NCBI RefSeq assembly: GCF_019308285.1
Contig: NZ_WWEM01000020.1
Coordinates: 248,001-312,000 of the forward strand
DNA: 64,000 nt
Direction of reading: 5' to 3'
Source: Flavobacterium quisquiliarum
GTDB lineage: Bacteria; Bacteroidota; Bacteroidia; Flavobacteriales; Flavobacteriaceae
Under the pieces are notes generated by a model. That model was not told where the DNA came from. It searched no databases and was given only the letters and a program-made list of their open reading frames with translations. The position numbers and the translations under genes are program-made. This document shows positions 46,410-54,807 of this stretch, piece after piece; position 1 is the stretch's first letter, and each line of letters opens with the position of its first letter.

Positions 46410-48593
46410 TTAATAACAATCCGTTAATAATTGACCATTTTCTTTGTATTCCAAAAGCGTTTTTGTTCCATTAGACAAACATAATTCATCCAAAATAACT
46501 TCAACATCTTTCTGCATGGCAAGTGAACCACAGATCATAATAACACCGCCATTTTTTAATAAATTCATAAAAAAGACAGCATCATTTTTAATCAAATCCA
46601 TTACATAAATATGTTCTGCTTCTCGAGATAAAGCAACATGAAAATGCTCCAAGTGCTCTTTCTGAATCATGATTCCAGCAAATTTTTTATACGCCATCAA
46701 AGTAGGAGTAATCATTCTGAAGCCACTGTATAAATGAATTTCTTTCTTTGCTTTATTCTGTTCTATCATTCCTAAAAATGGAGCAATTCCAGTTCCGTTT
46801 GAGATTAAAGCTACTTTTTGTGCTTTTTTAGGAAGATGGAATGCAGGGTTTTTTAAAATTTTAGCTTTTATAACATTTCCAGGCTCTAGATTATTCAAAT
46901 ATCCAGAACCGAACCCGTTTGGATGCAATTTCACAACCAATTGAATGTTGCCGGAATGATTTCCAATAGAGTAGAGGCGTTCTCTAGAATCATTGGCAGG
47001 ATAAATTGCTAATAAATCCCCAGAAGCAAATTTGGTTCTTGAATTGGCACGCAATGTCAATATAAAAGTATGTTCTGTATCAGAAATTGGTGTTTTATCC
47101 AAAACCATTAATTTGTCTAATCCTTTTGGAACATGATTGTATAATGATGGAGTTGTCGCTAACGGAATTCCAGTTTTAGCGCTCCATAATTTTACCCATT
47201 CTACAAACTCCACAGCCGATTTGTCGTTTACAGTCTGCAAGTCTAAATAACGTTCTGCCCAGTTTTGTTTGGCTAAAAGCTGGTCAATTTCAACAGCAAA
47301 TCCGCAGAAATCTGGATACGATTTAGAGCCAAAACCAACCACAGAAAAATTGATTTGCTGTTCCTGATTTTGCTTTTCCAGTAATGCTTTGAATTTATTT
47401 CCGTTAGAAGGCGCATCTCCCAAACCATGAGTCGAAGAAAAAACAATAATATGTTCTGCCTTTGGATAAGCTGCAAAACGATTTAATTCGGTTATAAAAA
47501 CTTTATGTCCATGACCAATTAATTGTTTCGAAATGGCATTGGCAAACCTAAAAGAACTTCCGTTTTCAGATCCAACTAAAAGAATAAAAGTGCTTTCGTG
47601 TGCTTTAAATTTATTTTTAATTCGGCTTGACCTTCTTTTCAAAGTAATCGCAAAACCAGAATAAATAAAGAACAAAATATTGATACAGGCGATAGCCAAA
47701 ATTACAGCCCAGATTCCGTTGATTCTTCCGGTATGAAGATCAAGACTTAATGCCGCATATTGAACAGTCATTGGCGAAAGCTTCTCACTAATTACAGCAC
47801 CTGTAACCTGATTTACTTCAACTTCGCGGTCTTTTAATTCAATGATATAATATTCTTCAGGATCATCTGTAAAAGGAAATTCGATTTTCTTTACATCAGC
47901 TAATAAAGTCGTTTTAAAGATTGAAGTGGTTTTGGCTTTCGCCGAAAGTTCAGTCTTAACGGGTTTTGCTTTTTCTTCACCCATAAAAAAGTTGAATCTT
48001 TCAAGTGACAAATAAGTTCCCGTTAAAGCAATAATCAAAATCGGGATTAGAGCCAAACGTCCTAAAACAACATGATAATATTGAGCAAAATATTCTTTAA
48101 CTACTTTAGAAAAGAAGTTGCGAATACCGCGCTGTCTTTTCAATACCAATACAAATCCTGAAAGGGAAATCAGCAGTAAGCAAAATGAGATTACACCAAC
48201 AAAAAACCTTCCTGCTTCATGAAGAAACAACGAACGGTGAAAACTGGTAATCCATTTAATGAATTCGCTTTTCTTTACTGGAGTTCCTAAAACTTTACCT
48301 GTTTTGGGATCAATATAGGCGTTAACATCGTTTCCATTTTCATCAATAGCCTGAAGCGTTACAAATTGATTATAATCAACACTTAATTCTGTAATTTCTG
48401 GATAGGCTTTTTTTAGAATTGGAAGCGTTTCTCCCAATGTTATTTTATTAAAATTTTCGGCTTTGTACGGAAGTGTTTTTTCCTGCACTGCATCAACAGC
48501 CAAAATAATACCTGTTACCGAAGCCAAAAGCAAAAAAATAGAAGAAAATAAGGCTAAAGCCAAATGTGCGTAACGCCAGAAAGAAAGAGTCAT
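46410..48593 (-). CDS. PepSY-TM / flavodoxin / FNR fusion: membrane NADPH-driven reductase
   Basis: 727 residues. The first about 320 form a PepSY-TM protein with four membrane segments (about 9-33, 127-151, 176-196, 294-317) and histidines placed as possible heme ligands (H10, H119, H125, H174, H287). Residues 336-470 are a flavodoxin-like FMN domain (LVGSENGSSFRFA, FSSTHGLGDAPSNG). Residues 480-727 are a sulfite-reductase-type FAD/NADPH domain (RLYSIGN at 539-545, GTGIAPF at 601-607, ICGSLAMQKDV near 687, C-terminal Tyr). It should carry electrons from cytoplasmic NADPH across the inner membrane. FoxB-type siderophore reductases share the PepSY-TM part. Its neighbours suggest ferric iron as the end acceptor. 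Confidence 0.9.
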   Translation of the reverse strand: MTLSFWRYAHLALALFSSIFLLLASVTGIILAVDAVQEKTLPYKAENFNKITLGETLPILKKAYPEITELSVDYNQFVTLQAIDENGNDVNAYIDPKTGKVLGTPVKKSEFIKWITSFHRSLFLHEAGRFFVGVISFCLLLISLSGFVLVLKRQRGIRNFFSKVVKEYFAQYYHVVLGRLALIPILIIALTGTYLSLERFNFFMGEEKAKPVKTELSAKAKTTSIFKTTLLADVKKIEFPFTDDPEEYYIIELKDREVEVNQVTGAVISEKLSPMTVQYAALSLDLHTGRINGIWAVILAIACINILFFIYSGFAITLKRRSSRIKNKFKAHESTFILLVGSENGSSFRFANAISKQLIGHGHKVFITELNRFAAYPKAEHIIVFSSTHGLGDAPSNGNKFKALLEKQNQEQQINFSVVGFGSKSYPDFCGFAVEIDQLLAKQNWAERYLDLQTVNDKSAVEFVEWVKLWSAKTGIPLATTPSLYNHVPKGLDKLMVLDKTPISDTEHTFILTLRANSRTKFASGDLLAIYPANDSRERLYSIGNHSGNIQLVVKLHPNGFGSGYLNNLEPGNVIKAKILKNPAFHLPKKAQKVALISNGTGIAPFLGMIEQNKAKKEIHLYSGFRMITPTLMAYKKFAGIMIQKEHLEHFHVALSREAEHIYVMDLIKNDAVFFMNLLKNGGVIMICGSLAMQKDVEVILDELCLSNGTKTLLEYKENGQLLTDCY

Positions 48594-48625
48594 TGCGTGT
48601 ATTCTAGAATGTAATTAAATGTTTA

Positions 48626-48660
48626 AAGCTTTGTCAAAATTAGAAACTTTGACAAAGCTT
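48626..48660. repeat. Palindrome of the ACTTTGACAAAGC family
   Basis: AAGCTTTGTCAAA at 48626-48638 and its exact complement at 48648-48660, with a 9-nt centre. Same family as 22635-22667 and 60859-60889. Confidence 0.8.
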
Positions 48661-48670
48661 GGATTTTTAC

Positions 48671-48701
48671 TTAAAGTATAAAAGTAGCCTTTATACTTTA
48701 A
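48671..48701. repeat. 12-bp AT-rich hairpin upstream of the PepSY gene
   Basis: TTAAAGTATAAA at 48671-48682 pairs with TTTATACTTTAA at 48690-48701 across a 7-nt loop, between the DUF2271 and PepSY genes. No strong U-run follows in either direction. Confidence 0.5.
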
Positions 48702-48730
48702 CAAGAGGTTAAAAGTAAAATACTAAAGTT

Positions 48731-49213
48731 TTATATTTTGTTTAATCTTACGTATTTGATGTATCCTTTACCGTCTGTTTTTTCAGCGATACCTTCTGTA
48801 GTGAGTGGAATTTCAAGATCGCTCACATAGTATTTCTGATCTTCTACAGCCGATTCAAAACGCAGTTTGTATCCTTTATTGATTTTAGAATTTTCAATTT
48901 CGATTGTCGTAACACTGCGGTCTCCGCCTGTAACAGATGCACCTGTTTTAGCGCTGATATCATCATTTTTTTGAGTATGGAATTTGTTCCATTCTTTTAA
49001 TGATTTGTACCATTTTTTGTCATCGCCCATTACATAAAGTGTTTTTTCGTATTCTCCGTTTGCGTTAACTAAAGAAACTACGATATAAGCACCTTCTCCC
49101 ATATAATTGTTCATCTGAAGCATGCATTTGTATTTGCTAGACTGTGCATTAGATTGGAAAGAAGCTAAAAAGATAAAAGCACTTGTTAGGGCAATTTTGA
49201 ATATAGATTTCAT
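48731..49213 (-). CDS. DUF2271 periplasmic protein with probable FMN-attachment motif
   Basis: 160 residues with a signal peptide (SNAQ, residue 24). The body GEGAYIVVSLVNANGEYEK, TLYVMGDDKKWYKSLKEW fits the DUF2271 family. DISAKTGASVTGG (D85-G97) contains T90-G-A-S-V-T95, like the (S/T)GA(T/S)xT site on which ApbE places FMN in NqrC and RnfG; S93 would carry the flavin. This assignment is inference from the motif plus apbE in the same gene set. It would pass electrons from the PepSY reductase to an external acceptor. It lies between the ankyrin and PepSY genes, all in one direction. Confidence 0.8.
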   Translation of the reverse strand: MKSIFKIALTSAFIFLASFQSNAQSSKYKCMLQMNNYMGEGAYIVVSLVNANGEYEKTLYVMGDDKKWYKSLKEWNKFHTQKNDDISAKTGASVTGGDRSVTTIEIENSKINKGYKLRFESAVEDQKYYVSDLEIPLTTEGIAEKTDGKGYIKYVRLNKI

Positions 49214-49239
49214 GAAATTTATGTTATTTGTTAAGGGTT

Positions 49240-49304
49240 AAGAGTTATGAGTTGTTATTCGTAAAGTTAAACTTCTAACTTCTAACGAAGAACTCATAAC
49301 TTTT
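49240..49304. repeat. Hairpin with GTTATGAGTT / AACTCATAAC arms
   Basis: Arms 49240-49253 and 49291-49304 pair over 14 bp with one G-U pair, between the ankyrin and DUF2271 genes. The same ACTCATAACTTTT word ends the tandem repeat at 62046-62073. Confidence 0.6.
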
Positions 49305-49309
49305 AAGGA

Positions 49310-50806
49310 CTATTTTAAAAATTCTACAGAGATATTATTTTTTGTAAGCAGCTCATTTTCTTTTGCTAAAGCATAAGCCGTTTCATCAAACTCTGTACTG
49401 ATGTCTTTTTTTGCACCAGCTTCAACAAGGTATTTCAAAATAGCATCATCTTTTGAAGTCATTGCAGCTCTGTGCAGCGCTGTTAAACCTTCTTTGTTTT
49501 TAGCATTAACATCTACTTTTAAATCAGTGATTTTTTTCAAAAGAGATACATCATTTTTGGTAATTGCTAAATGGTATAATGTATTTCCATCTTTTTGTGC
49601 AGTTGCTAAATTCAATCCTTTAGCCTGAAGCAATTTTGCTTTTGCGTCAAATGGATCTTCTTTAGGAGTTTCTCTTTCTCTTCCTGCTGGACGATAAGAT
49701 TGTACTAAATAAACACCTAAATTATTTCCGTCTTTATCTTTTACATTTACGTCAGCACCTTTAGCTAAAAGTAAACTTACAGCTTCTGGCGAACCATTTC
49801 TTACTGCATAAGTTAAAGCAGATTCTCCTTTTAAGTTTTGTACATTTATGTTTTTAGCTTTTGAAAGAAAAAGTTCTAAAACAGCCGTTTCTCTTGCCGA
49901 AGCAGCTGCCATAATTGGTGTATTACCTTCTTTATCTGCTTTATTTACATCAACACCTTTATCTAAGAAATATTTAATGATTTCCGTCTGATTTGGTTTC
50001 CCAGCTAAAATATGCAATACATTTTGTCCTGTTTTGTTTTGAGCAGTTGGTTTGATTTTTACTTCTTCAACCAAATATTTATATGTTTCAATTGGATTAG
50101 TTTCTCTACGGCTTCCTTGTGCAGCGATTAAGAGAGCAGTATCAGTTGGCTTAATTCCTTTTTCTAAAAGTTTTTTCAAAAGCGGAATATTTCCAGATCT
50201 TGCGGCATATGTAAAAGCCGTATTTCCTTCACTATCTACATCTTTTAATGACATTCCTTTAGTAGCAAAATATTCTGCAGCTTTTAAATCTTTGTCAGAA
50301 GCAATAGCTAAAAGTAAAAGATTAGCTCCATTTGCATATTTTTTTGTTGGATTAACACCGGCTTTAAAAAGTGCATCATACATCGCAGGATCTGATTGAC
50401 CGTTCGAAGCTGCAAAATCTGCTGGAGCTGTACCATGGCTGTCTTCAAAATTAACATCAGAACCTTTAGCAATTAAATATTGAACTAATTCTGTGTTTCC
50501 TCTGTAAGCGGCCCAGTGTAAATAAATACGATTATCGTGAGTTGGTTTAGTAATTGAGTTTCCTGGCTGTTCTACTAAAAATTTGATAGTTTCAATAGGG
50601 GCGTCATTATTGATGGCTAAAGTTGTAACATCAAAAGCATTTATATTGGCTTCAGCAGGGTTATTTCCTTTTGCTATTTCTGCTTTAACTGTTTCTACTT
50701 TTGGAGAAGTCTTCCAAAAAGATTGTTCTAACAGAGTATTTTTTTGCTGTGCACTTGCAAAAAGTGTTGCAGCAAGGGCAAAAGAAACGAAAAAATTCTT
50801 TTTCAT
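49310..50806 (-). CDS. Secreted ankyrin-repeat protein
   Basis: 498 residues; signal peptide cleaved near FASAQ (residue 20). Almost the whole remainder is ankyrin repeats of about 33 residues (about 11-12 copies), with typical words such as RIYLHWAAYRGNTELVQYLI, GNTAFTYAARSGNIPLLKKL, GNTPIMAAASARETAVLELF and GLTALHRAAMTSKDD. No catalytic domain. Ankyrin arrays bind other proteins. It is the first gene after a good promoter and precedes DUF2271, PepSY and apbE, so it is likely a periplasmic scaffold or chaperone for that redox system; this role is inference. Confidence 0.88.
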   Translation of the reverse strand: MKKNFFVSFALAATLFASAQQKNTLLEQSFWKTSPKVETVKAEIAKGNNPAEANINAFDVTTLAINNDAPIETIKFLVEQPGNSITKPTHDNRIYLHWAAYRGNTELVQYLIAKGSDVNFEDSHGTAPADFAASNGQSDPAMYDALFKAGVNPTKKYANGANLLLLAIASDKDLKAAEYFATKGMSLKDVDSEGNTAFTYAARSGNIPLLKKLLEKGIKPTDTALLIAAQGSRRETNPIETYKYLVEEVKIKPTAQNKTGQNVLHILAGKPNQTEIIKYFLDKGVDVNKADKEGNTPIMAAASARETAVLELFLSKAKNINVQNLKGESALTYAVRNGSPEAVSLLLAKGADVNVKDKDGNNLGVYLVQSYRPAGRERETPKEDPFDAKAKLLQAKGLNLATAQKDGNTLYHLAITKNDVSLLKKITDLKVDVNAKNKEGLTALHRAAMTSKDDAILKYLVEAGAKKDISTEFDETAYALAKENELLTKNNISVEFLK

Positions 50807-50894
50807 AATATGCTATTTATGGTTATTGAATTGTACAAGAGTTGATTTACTTCGGGTTATTTTAATCATCTATTTAGAATAATTAAAAATAAAG

Positions 50895-50924
50895 CAAATG
50901 TAGAAATTAATATTCTTAAACCAA
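50895..50924 (-). promoter_or_regulatory. Promoter for the ankyrin-DUF2271-PepSY-apbE operon
   Basis: On the minus strand TTG (50922-50924), a 19-bp spacer and TACATTTG (50895-50902) match the phylum consensus. Transcription would start near 50888, leaving a leader of about 80 nt. A TTCTT/AAGAA dyad (50913-50927) overlaps the -33 box and could be a regulator site. No recognisable Fur box was found; the rest of 50807-51053 shows nothing else. Confidence 0.6.
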
Positions 50925-51053
50925 GAACAAATTCATGTTAAAAGAGTTTTTTGATACAGTTTTACTAAAAATTAAGAATCAATTAAGCAGATTTTAATTT
51001 TTATTTAATGTTACAGCTTTTTTAAAAACAATTTTCATTCAGAATAACTCGAA

Positions 51054-52766
51054 TTAAATAGGATTAAAAAGGGAATCATATTTATCGCCAAGTTTTTTCT
51101 TCAAACGTTGTTTTGACTTTTTTACAGCATCGTTTGTAATTCCCAACAGTTCTGCAATTTCGTTATTGCTGAAGTCGAGTTTTTGAAGCAGTAAAATACG
51201 TTTATTAGAATCTGTTATCTCTGGGAAATCTTGTTGAATAAGAGCATAAAATTCAGGATATTCTTTCTGAAATTCTCTTCTAAATGCATTCCAATTATTG
51301 TCGGTCATTAAATGTGATTCCAATAAGGTACTGAGTTTTCTTTCTCTTTTTTCGATATAAGAAGAAGAAGAGTTTTTGACATTTTCAATAGCCAGTTTAA
51401 GGTTCTTTATCTGAATGTTTTTCTCTTTTAGATAGCTAATCTGAGATTTCAGGTTTTCGTGAACTTTAGATAGATTTTCTTCTATTTTTAGTTTTTCTAA
51501 TTCTAAAGATTTCACTTTCTCTTCATATCTTAAATGTCTGCTTTTATATTGTTTACTGAAATACATAAATACCAGTAAAACTGCAGAAAACAGCATCATA
51601 AAAATGATGATATAGAAGTATCTTAAAGTTGTTTCGTATTTAACTGCTTTTTCTGCGTTATCAATATTTTGTTGATATTTTGCCTTTTCAATAAGCCAGT
51701 TGGCTTTGTTTATAGCTATGTCACCATCTTCATTTTGAAGGGAATCTTCAATAACAATCATTCGTCTTCTTAAATTCAATTCGTTTTCTGTTGAATCTTG
51801 TAATTTTAAAATTTGCAGTTTCAATTTGATAATCTGTAGTTCCGATTTTTTAAAATACGATTTCGAAATAGCGATACTTTCAGCCTTATTTAAAAATGTA
51901 AAAGCTTCTTCCAACTGTTTGTCATTTACCAAAACTTCAGCCAATAAAATTGAAGCATACATAGTATTCTGATCGCTTTTATTCTGTTCAGAAATTTGAA
52001 TATCGTCTTTTAATAATGCAATGGCTTTTTTATAATCGCCTTTTTTCTTACTGATTAAGGCTAAATCGCCAAGTGCTTTGGCGTATCTCACTTCGTCGTG
52101 AATTTTTTTGGAAAGCTTTGCCGTTTCGTTCAAATAAAAAGAAGCCATTTTATGATTTCCAATATTGAAATAGTTCATTCCAATGGAGTTCATAATAGAA
52201 GCATATTCGGAGGTGTTTTTTGCAGCTGTTTCTTTGGCAAGTCTTAAATAATGTAAAGACTTGTTGTAATCACCAAAGGTGTACAATATCCATCCAATTC
52301 TTTTATAAGTTTCAGCAGCAGTTATAATTTGGTTCGCAGCTAAAGGTTCTATTTTTTCTATTAATTCTAATAGAAAAGGAGTAAGCTTGATATAATTTCT
52401 ATAATAATATAAGTAATTAATATAATTAAGTGTGGACCAGATTTCTAAAGAAATATTTTTTGATGCCTTAGCTTTCTGAATGGAATTAAGATAATACGAA
52501 TCTGAAGTTTTATTAATGGAATTATAAGCGTTGCTAAATCCGTTTGCCAATAAACCTTGATAAACAACCTGGTATTTTGGATTCTGGTTTAAAGGCAGAA
52601 GATAATTTTTTAAGACAATTGTATCAGTCCCAAAATTTTTTTCTTGTCTCAGAATATATTCAATATTGTGAAGATAATTTTTTGAGGAATTGATTTGTAG
52701 TTTTTGGGCATTTATAAGTACCGCATGAAGGAATAAAACAATAAAATATATTTTTTTGGCAGACAT
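51054..52766 (-). CDS. TPR-repeat membrane regulator with C-terminal LuxR/sigma-4-like HTH
   Basis: 570 residues. A signal peptide (LINAQ near residue 20) precedes tetratricopeptide repeats in the periplasm (about 100-340), a membrane segment at about 382-403 (YFYIIIFMMLFSAVLLVFMYF), a coiled coil (about 410-470) and a C-terminal DNA-binding helix-turn-helix (about 520-560: LLLQKLDFSNNEIAELLGI, DAVKKSKQRLKKKL). This build is common in Bacteroidota one-component signal proteins, linking an outside signal to DNA binding. Targets are unknown. It is a single gene, divergent from the candidate RNA and nrd region. Confidence 0.82.
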   Translation of the reverse strand: MSAKKIYFIVLFLHAVLINAQKLQINSSKNYLHNIEYILRQEKNFGTDTIVLKNYLLPLNQNPKYQVVYQGLLANGFSNAYNSINKTSDSYYLNSIQKAKASKNISLEIWSTLNYINYLYYYRNYIKLTPFLLELIEKIEPLAANQIITAAETYKRIGWILYTFGDYNKSLHYLRLAKETAAKNTSEYASIMNSIGMNYFNIGNHKMASFYLNETAKLSKKIHDEVRYAKALGDLALISKKKGDYKKAIALLKDDIQISEQNKSDQNTMYASILLAEVLVNDKQLEEAFTFLNKAESIAISKSYFKKSELQIIKLKLQILKLQDSTENELNLRRRMIVIEDSLQNEDGDIAINKANWLIEKAKYQQNIDNAEKAVKYETTLRYFYIIIFMMLFSAVLLVFMYFSKQYKSRHLRYEEKVKSLELEKLKIEENLSKVHENLKSQISYLKEKNIQIKNLKLAIENVKNSSSSYIEKRERKLSTLLESHLMTDNNWNAFRREFQKEYPEFYALIQQDFPEITDSNKRILLLQKLDFSNNEIAELLGITNDAVKKSKQRLKKKLGDKYDSLFNPI

Positions 52767-53023
52767 TAAATTCGTTTTGGCAGATGATATTATTATAATA
52801 AAATTCGTGAATAAAATAATGTATTTTTAATAGTGAGACTTTTAAAGTGTTGATTTTATTGATTTTGCGTGATAAAATGTCCCTAATTTGTCCCCTTGTT
52901 AAAATGCGTATTTTAGTCGTTAAACTTTACTTTTGTTATGAAATTTTTTAAGGCAAGTTAAATTATTTACTAAAAAAAAATTCAGGTATTAATACCCTAT
53001 TTCTACAGTTTTAACTTAAGACT

Positions 53024-53060
53024 TACTAAAGAAAAAAAAAGAACGTTTTTTTCTTTAGTA
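53024..53060. repeat. 15-bp hairpin with A/T tract
   Basis: TACTAAAG plus seven A (53024-53038) pairs perfectly with seven T plus CTTTAGTA (53046-53060), with a 7-nt loop. Confidence 0.75.
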
Positions 53061-53201
53061 GATAGACTAGATATAGGTTATGGTTGCAAAAGTTTTCTAT
53101 GGTTTATAAAAGTTGATAAAAACAATATTTAAGACTTAAAATTAATCTGCCAGATCATAAAAATTTAGTTTCCCAAAAACTAACTAATTGCCCCCAATGT
53201 T

Positions 53202-53230
53202 AAAAGTCTGCTTTTAAAGCAGACTTTTTT
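53202..53230 (+). terminator. Orphan intrinsic terminator
   Basis: AAAAGTCTGCT (53202-53212) pairs with AGCAGACTTTT (53218-53228) around TTTAA, ending in six T on the plus strand. No coding gene precedes it. Confidence 0.88.
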
Positions 53231-53503
53231 GGTTTTATAGACTTACAATTCTAAACGGAAATTTTCTTGTTCTCGACGTTTCTTGACGAAAAATGAATTT
53301 TAGATGTTAACAAATCAAAAAACAATTTTTAAATGGCCTGTACAGTAGTTTAAAAATTTTTGATAAAAAAGTTTTTCATGTAACGATCTGTATTAAAAAA
53401 GGTTATGATACTTTTTTGTTTTTCGCTATTTAGAATTGTTATTAATAGCTGACGTTTTTTTATTTCAAAACAAGTGGCTGATTTTCCATTTTTATAATCG
53501 ACC

Positions 53504-53672
53504 TGTTGATAACTGTTTTTAGTTTCATGCCTAAAAAAATGACTTTTTAATGTTGATAACTTAACATCGATTTTAGGGAAACAGCTAGTTCATTGATAAT
53601 TACACAAGATTGTTTTCCTGTTGATAAAATTTAGAAAATGACGATTTTTTGTAGTTTTCAAACTGTTGATAA
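53504..53672 (+). promoter_or_regulatory. Array of TGTTGATAA repeats (DnaA-box-like) upstream of nrdB
   Basis: Exact copies at 53504-53512, 53551-53559, 53619-53627 and 53664-53672, all in the same orientation, with a 7/9 copy at 53591-53599 and an 8/9 copy (AGTTGATAA) further up at 53111-53119. The word differs by one base from the classical DnaA box TGTGGATAA. They lie directly upstream of the nrd promoter. DnaA control of ribonucleotide reductase is known in E. coli; whether this motif is bound by DnaA here is unproven. Confidence 0.6.
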
Positions 53673-53697
53673 TTGATGGGATTTTTAACATCAAAAA

Positions 53698-53729
53698 TTG
53701 GACAAGAGAAGAACTGTGGGCTAAATTTG
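53698..53729 (+). promoter_or_regulatory. Promoter of the nrdB-nrdA operon
   Basis: TTG (53698-53700), 21-bp spacer, TAAATTTG (53722-53729). Transcription from about 53736 leaves a leader of about 79 nt to the nrdB ATG. No NrdR-type box was recognised. Confidence 0.6.
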
Positions 53730-53814
53730 TAATATAGAAAGCACGCTAATACCACTCCCCAAATCACAGCACACGATTTTCTATCATCATTTTGTCACTT
53801 AAAACTCTATATAT

Positions 53815-54789
53815 ATGTCAATTTTCGATAAAAGAATTAACTATAAACCTTTCGAATATCCTGAGGTTCTGCAATTTACTGAGGCAATTAATAAGGCTTA
53901 CTGGGTACACACCGAAGTAGATTTTACAGCAGATACGCAAGACTTTCACGCACATTTAAATGAGGCTGAAAAAACGGCAATTAAAAACAGTTTATTAGCA
54001 ATCGCACAGATTGAGGTAGCCGTAAAAAGTTTTTGGGGTAATATATATGAGCATTTTCCGAAGCCAGAATTCAACGGATTAGGGACAACTTTTGCAGAAT
54101 GCGAATTTAGACACTCTGAAGCTTATTCTCGTTTGCTGGAAGTTTTAGGTTATAATGATGAATTCGAAAAGTTATTGGATGTTCCTGTAGTTCGCAGACG
54201 TGTAGATTATCTTTCAAATGTATTGAAAGACACTAAATCTCAGGACAACAGAAAATATATGGTCTCGCTGATTTTATTCAGTATTCTAATCGAAAATGTT
54301 TCATTGTTCAGCCAGTTTGCGATTTTATTGTCTTTTACAAGATTCAAAGGATATATGAAAAATGTAAGCAACATTATTGCATGGACTTCAATCGACGAAC
54401 AGATTCATGCTAATGGAGGAATTTACATCATCAACAAAATCCGTGAAGAGTTCCCAGAATATTTTGATGTAGAAACTTTGCAATTAATCCGTGAAACGGT
54501 TAGAGAATCAATTGATGTTGAAGCGGCTATTCTGGATTGGATTTTTGAAGATGGAGCAATCGAAACGATCAATAAAGAAGAGTTGGTAAACTTTATGAAA
54601 TTTAGAGTAGACGAAAGTTTAAGACAAATCAATATAGAAACAATTTTTAATGTATCGCCGCAAGATTACGCAGCGATGGCTTGGTTTGAAGAAGAGGTTT
54701 TTGCAAACAGTTTAGACGATTTCTTTGCAAAACGTCCAGTAGAATATACGAAACACGATAAAAGCATTACAGCAAACGATCTTTTCTAA
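53815..54789 (+). CDS. nrdB: Class I ribonucleotide reductase, beta subunit (probably subclass Id)
   Basis: 324 residues. Metal ligands match ferritin-like RNR beta proteins: E67 (AQIEV), E97 and H100 (ECEFRH), E160 (SILIEN), E195 and H198 (IDEQIH), with Y104 next to the metal site. It makes the radical used by the alpha subunit to reduce ribonucleotides. No N-terminal ATP-cone is present. The protein closely resembles in size and motifs the Flavobacterium johnsoniae subclass Id enzyme, which uses a dimanganese centre activated by superoxide; subclass cannot be proved from motifs alone, and no nrdI gene is nearby, as expected for Id. nrdA follows 18 bp later. Confidence 0.93.
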   Translation: MSIFDKRINYKPFEYPEVLQFTEAINKAYWVHTEVDFTADTQDFHAHLNEAEKTAIKNSLLAIAQIEVAVKSFWGNIYEHFPKPEFNGLGTTFAECEFRHSEAYSRLLEVLGYNDEFEKLLDVPVVRRRVDYLSNVLKDTKSQDNRKYMVSLILFSILIENVSLFSQFAILLSFTRFKGYMKNVSNIIAWTSIDEQIHANGGIYIINKIREEFPEYFDVETLQLIRETVRESIDVEAAILDWIFEDGAIETINKEELVNFMKFRVDESLRQINIETIFNVSPQDYAAMAWFEEEVFANSLDDFFAKRPVEYTKHDKSITANDLF

Positions 54790-54807
54790 TACAAGCCCAT
54801 AATACTT

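Larger units (their letters stand above)
52942..53230 (+). ncRNA. Candidate small RNA ending in an intrinsic terminator
   Basis: A strong terminator at 53202-53230 has no gene upstream on its strand (the left gene runs the other way), so it should end an untranslated transcript. A TAnnTTTG box (TACTTTTG, 52928-52935) would start it near 52942, though no good -33 TTG is present. The predicted RNA of about 290 nt would hold a 15-bp A/U-tract hairpin, TTAGTTT/AAACTAA at 53165-53183 and the terminator. The 5' end is uncertain. I do not recognise a known RNA family. Confidence 0.4.
52767..53814. other. 1048-bp gene-free, AT-rich region upstream of nrdB
   Basis: No ORF of note lies here. From left to right it contains: a GGTATTAATACC palindrome (52985-52996), a 15-bp hairpin (53024-53060), a small hairpin (53165-53183), a strong plus-strand terminator (53202-53230), an array of TGTTGATAA repeats (53504-53672), and a promoter (53698-53729) for the nrd genes. 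Confidence 0.8.

Noticed and set aside
50807..51053. Fur box at the iron-locus promoter
   Set aside because: No sequence close to the GATAATGATAATCATTATC-type site could be found; iron control stays an inference from gene content.
52936..52962. Tiny ORF MKFFKAS after the TACTTTTG box
   Set aside because: Seven codons only, no ribosome-site or conservation evidence; not supportable as a gene.
53504..53672. Calling the repeat array the chromosomal oriC
   Set aside because: No dnaA, no full DnaA consensus and no skew data; the position before the nrd promoter explains it better as gene control.
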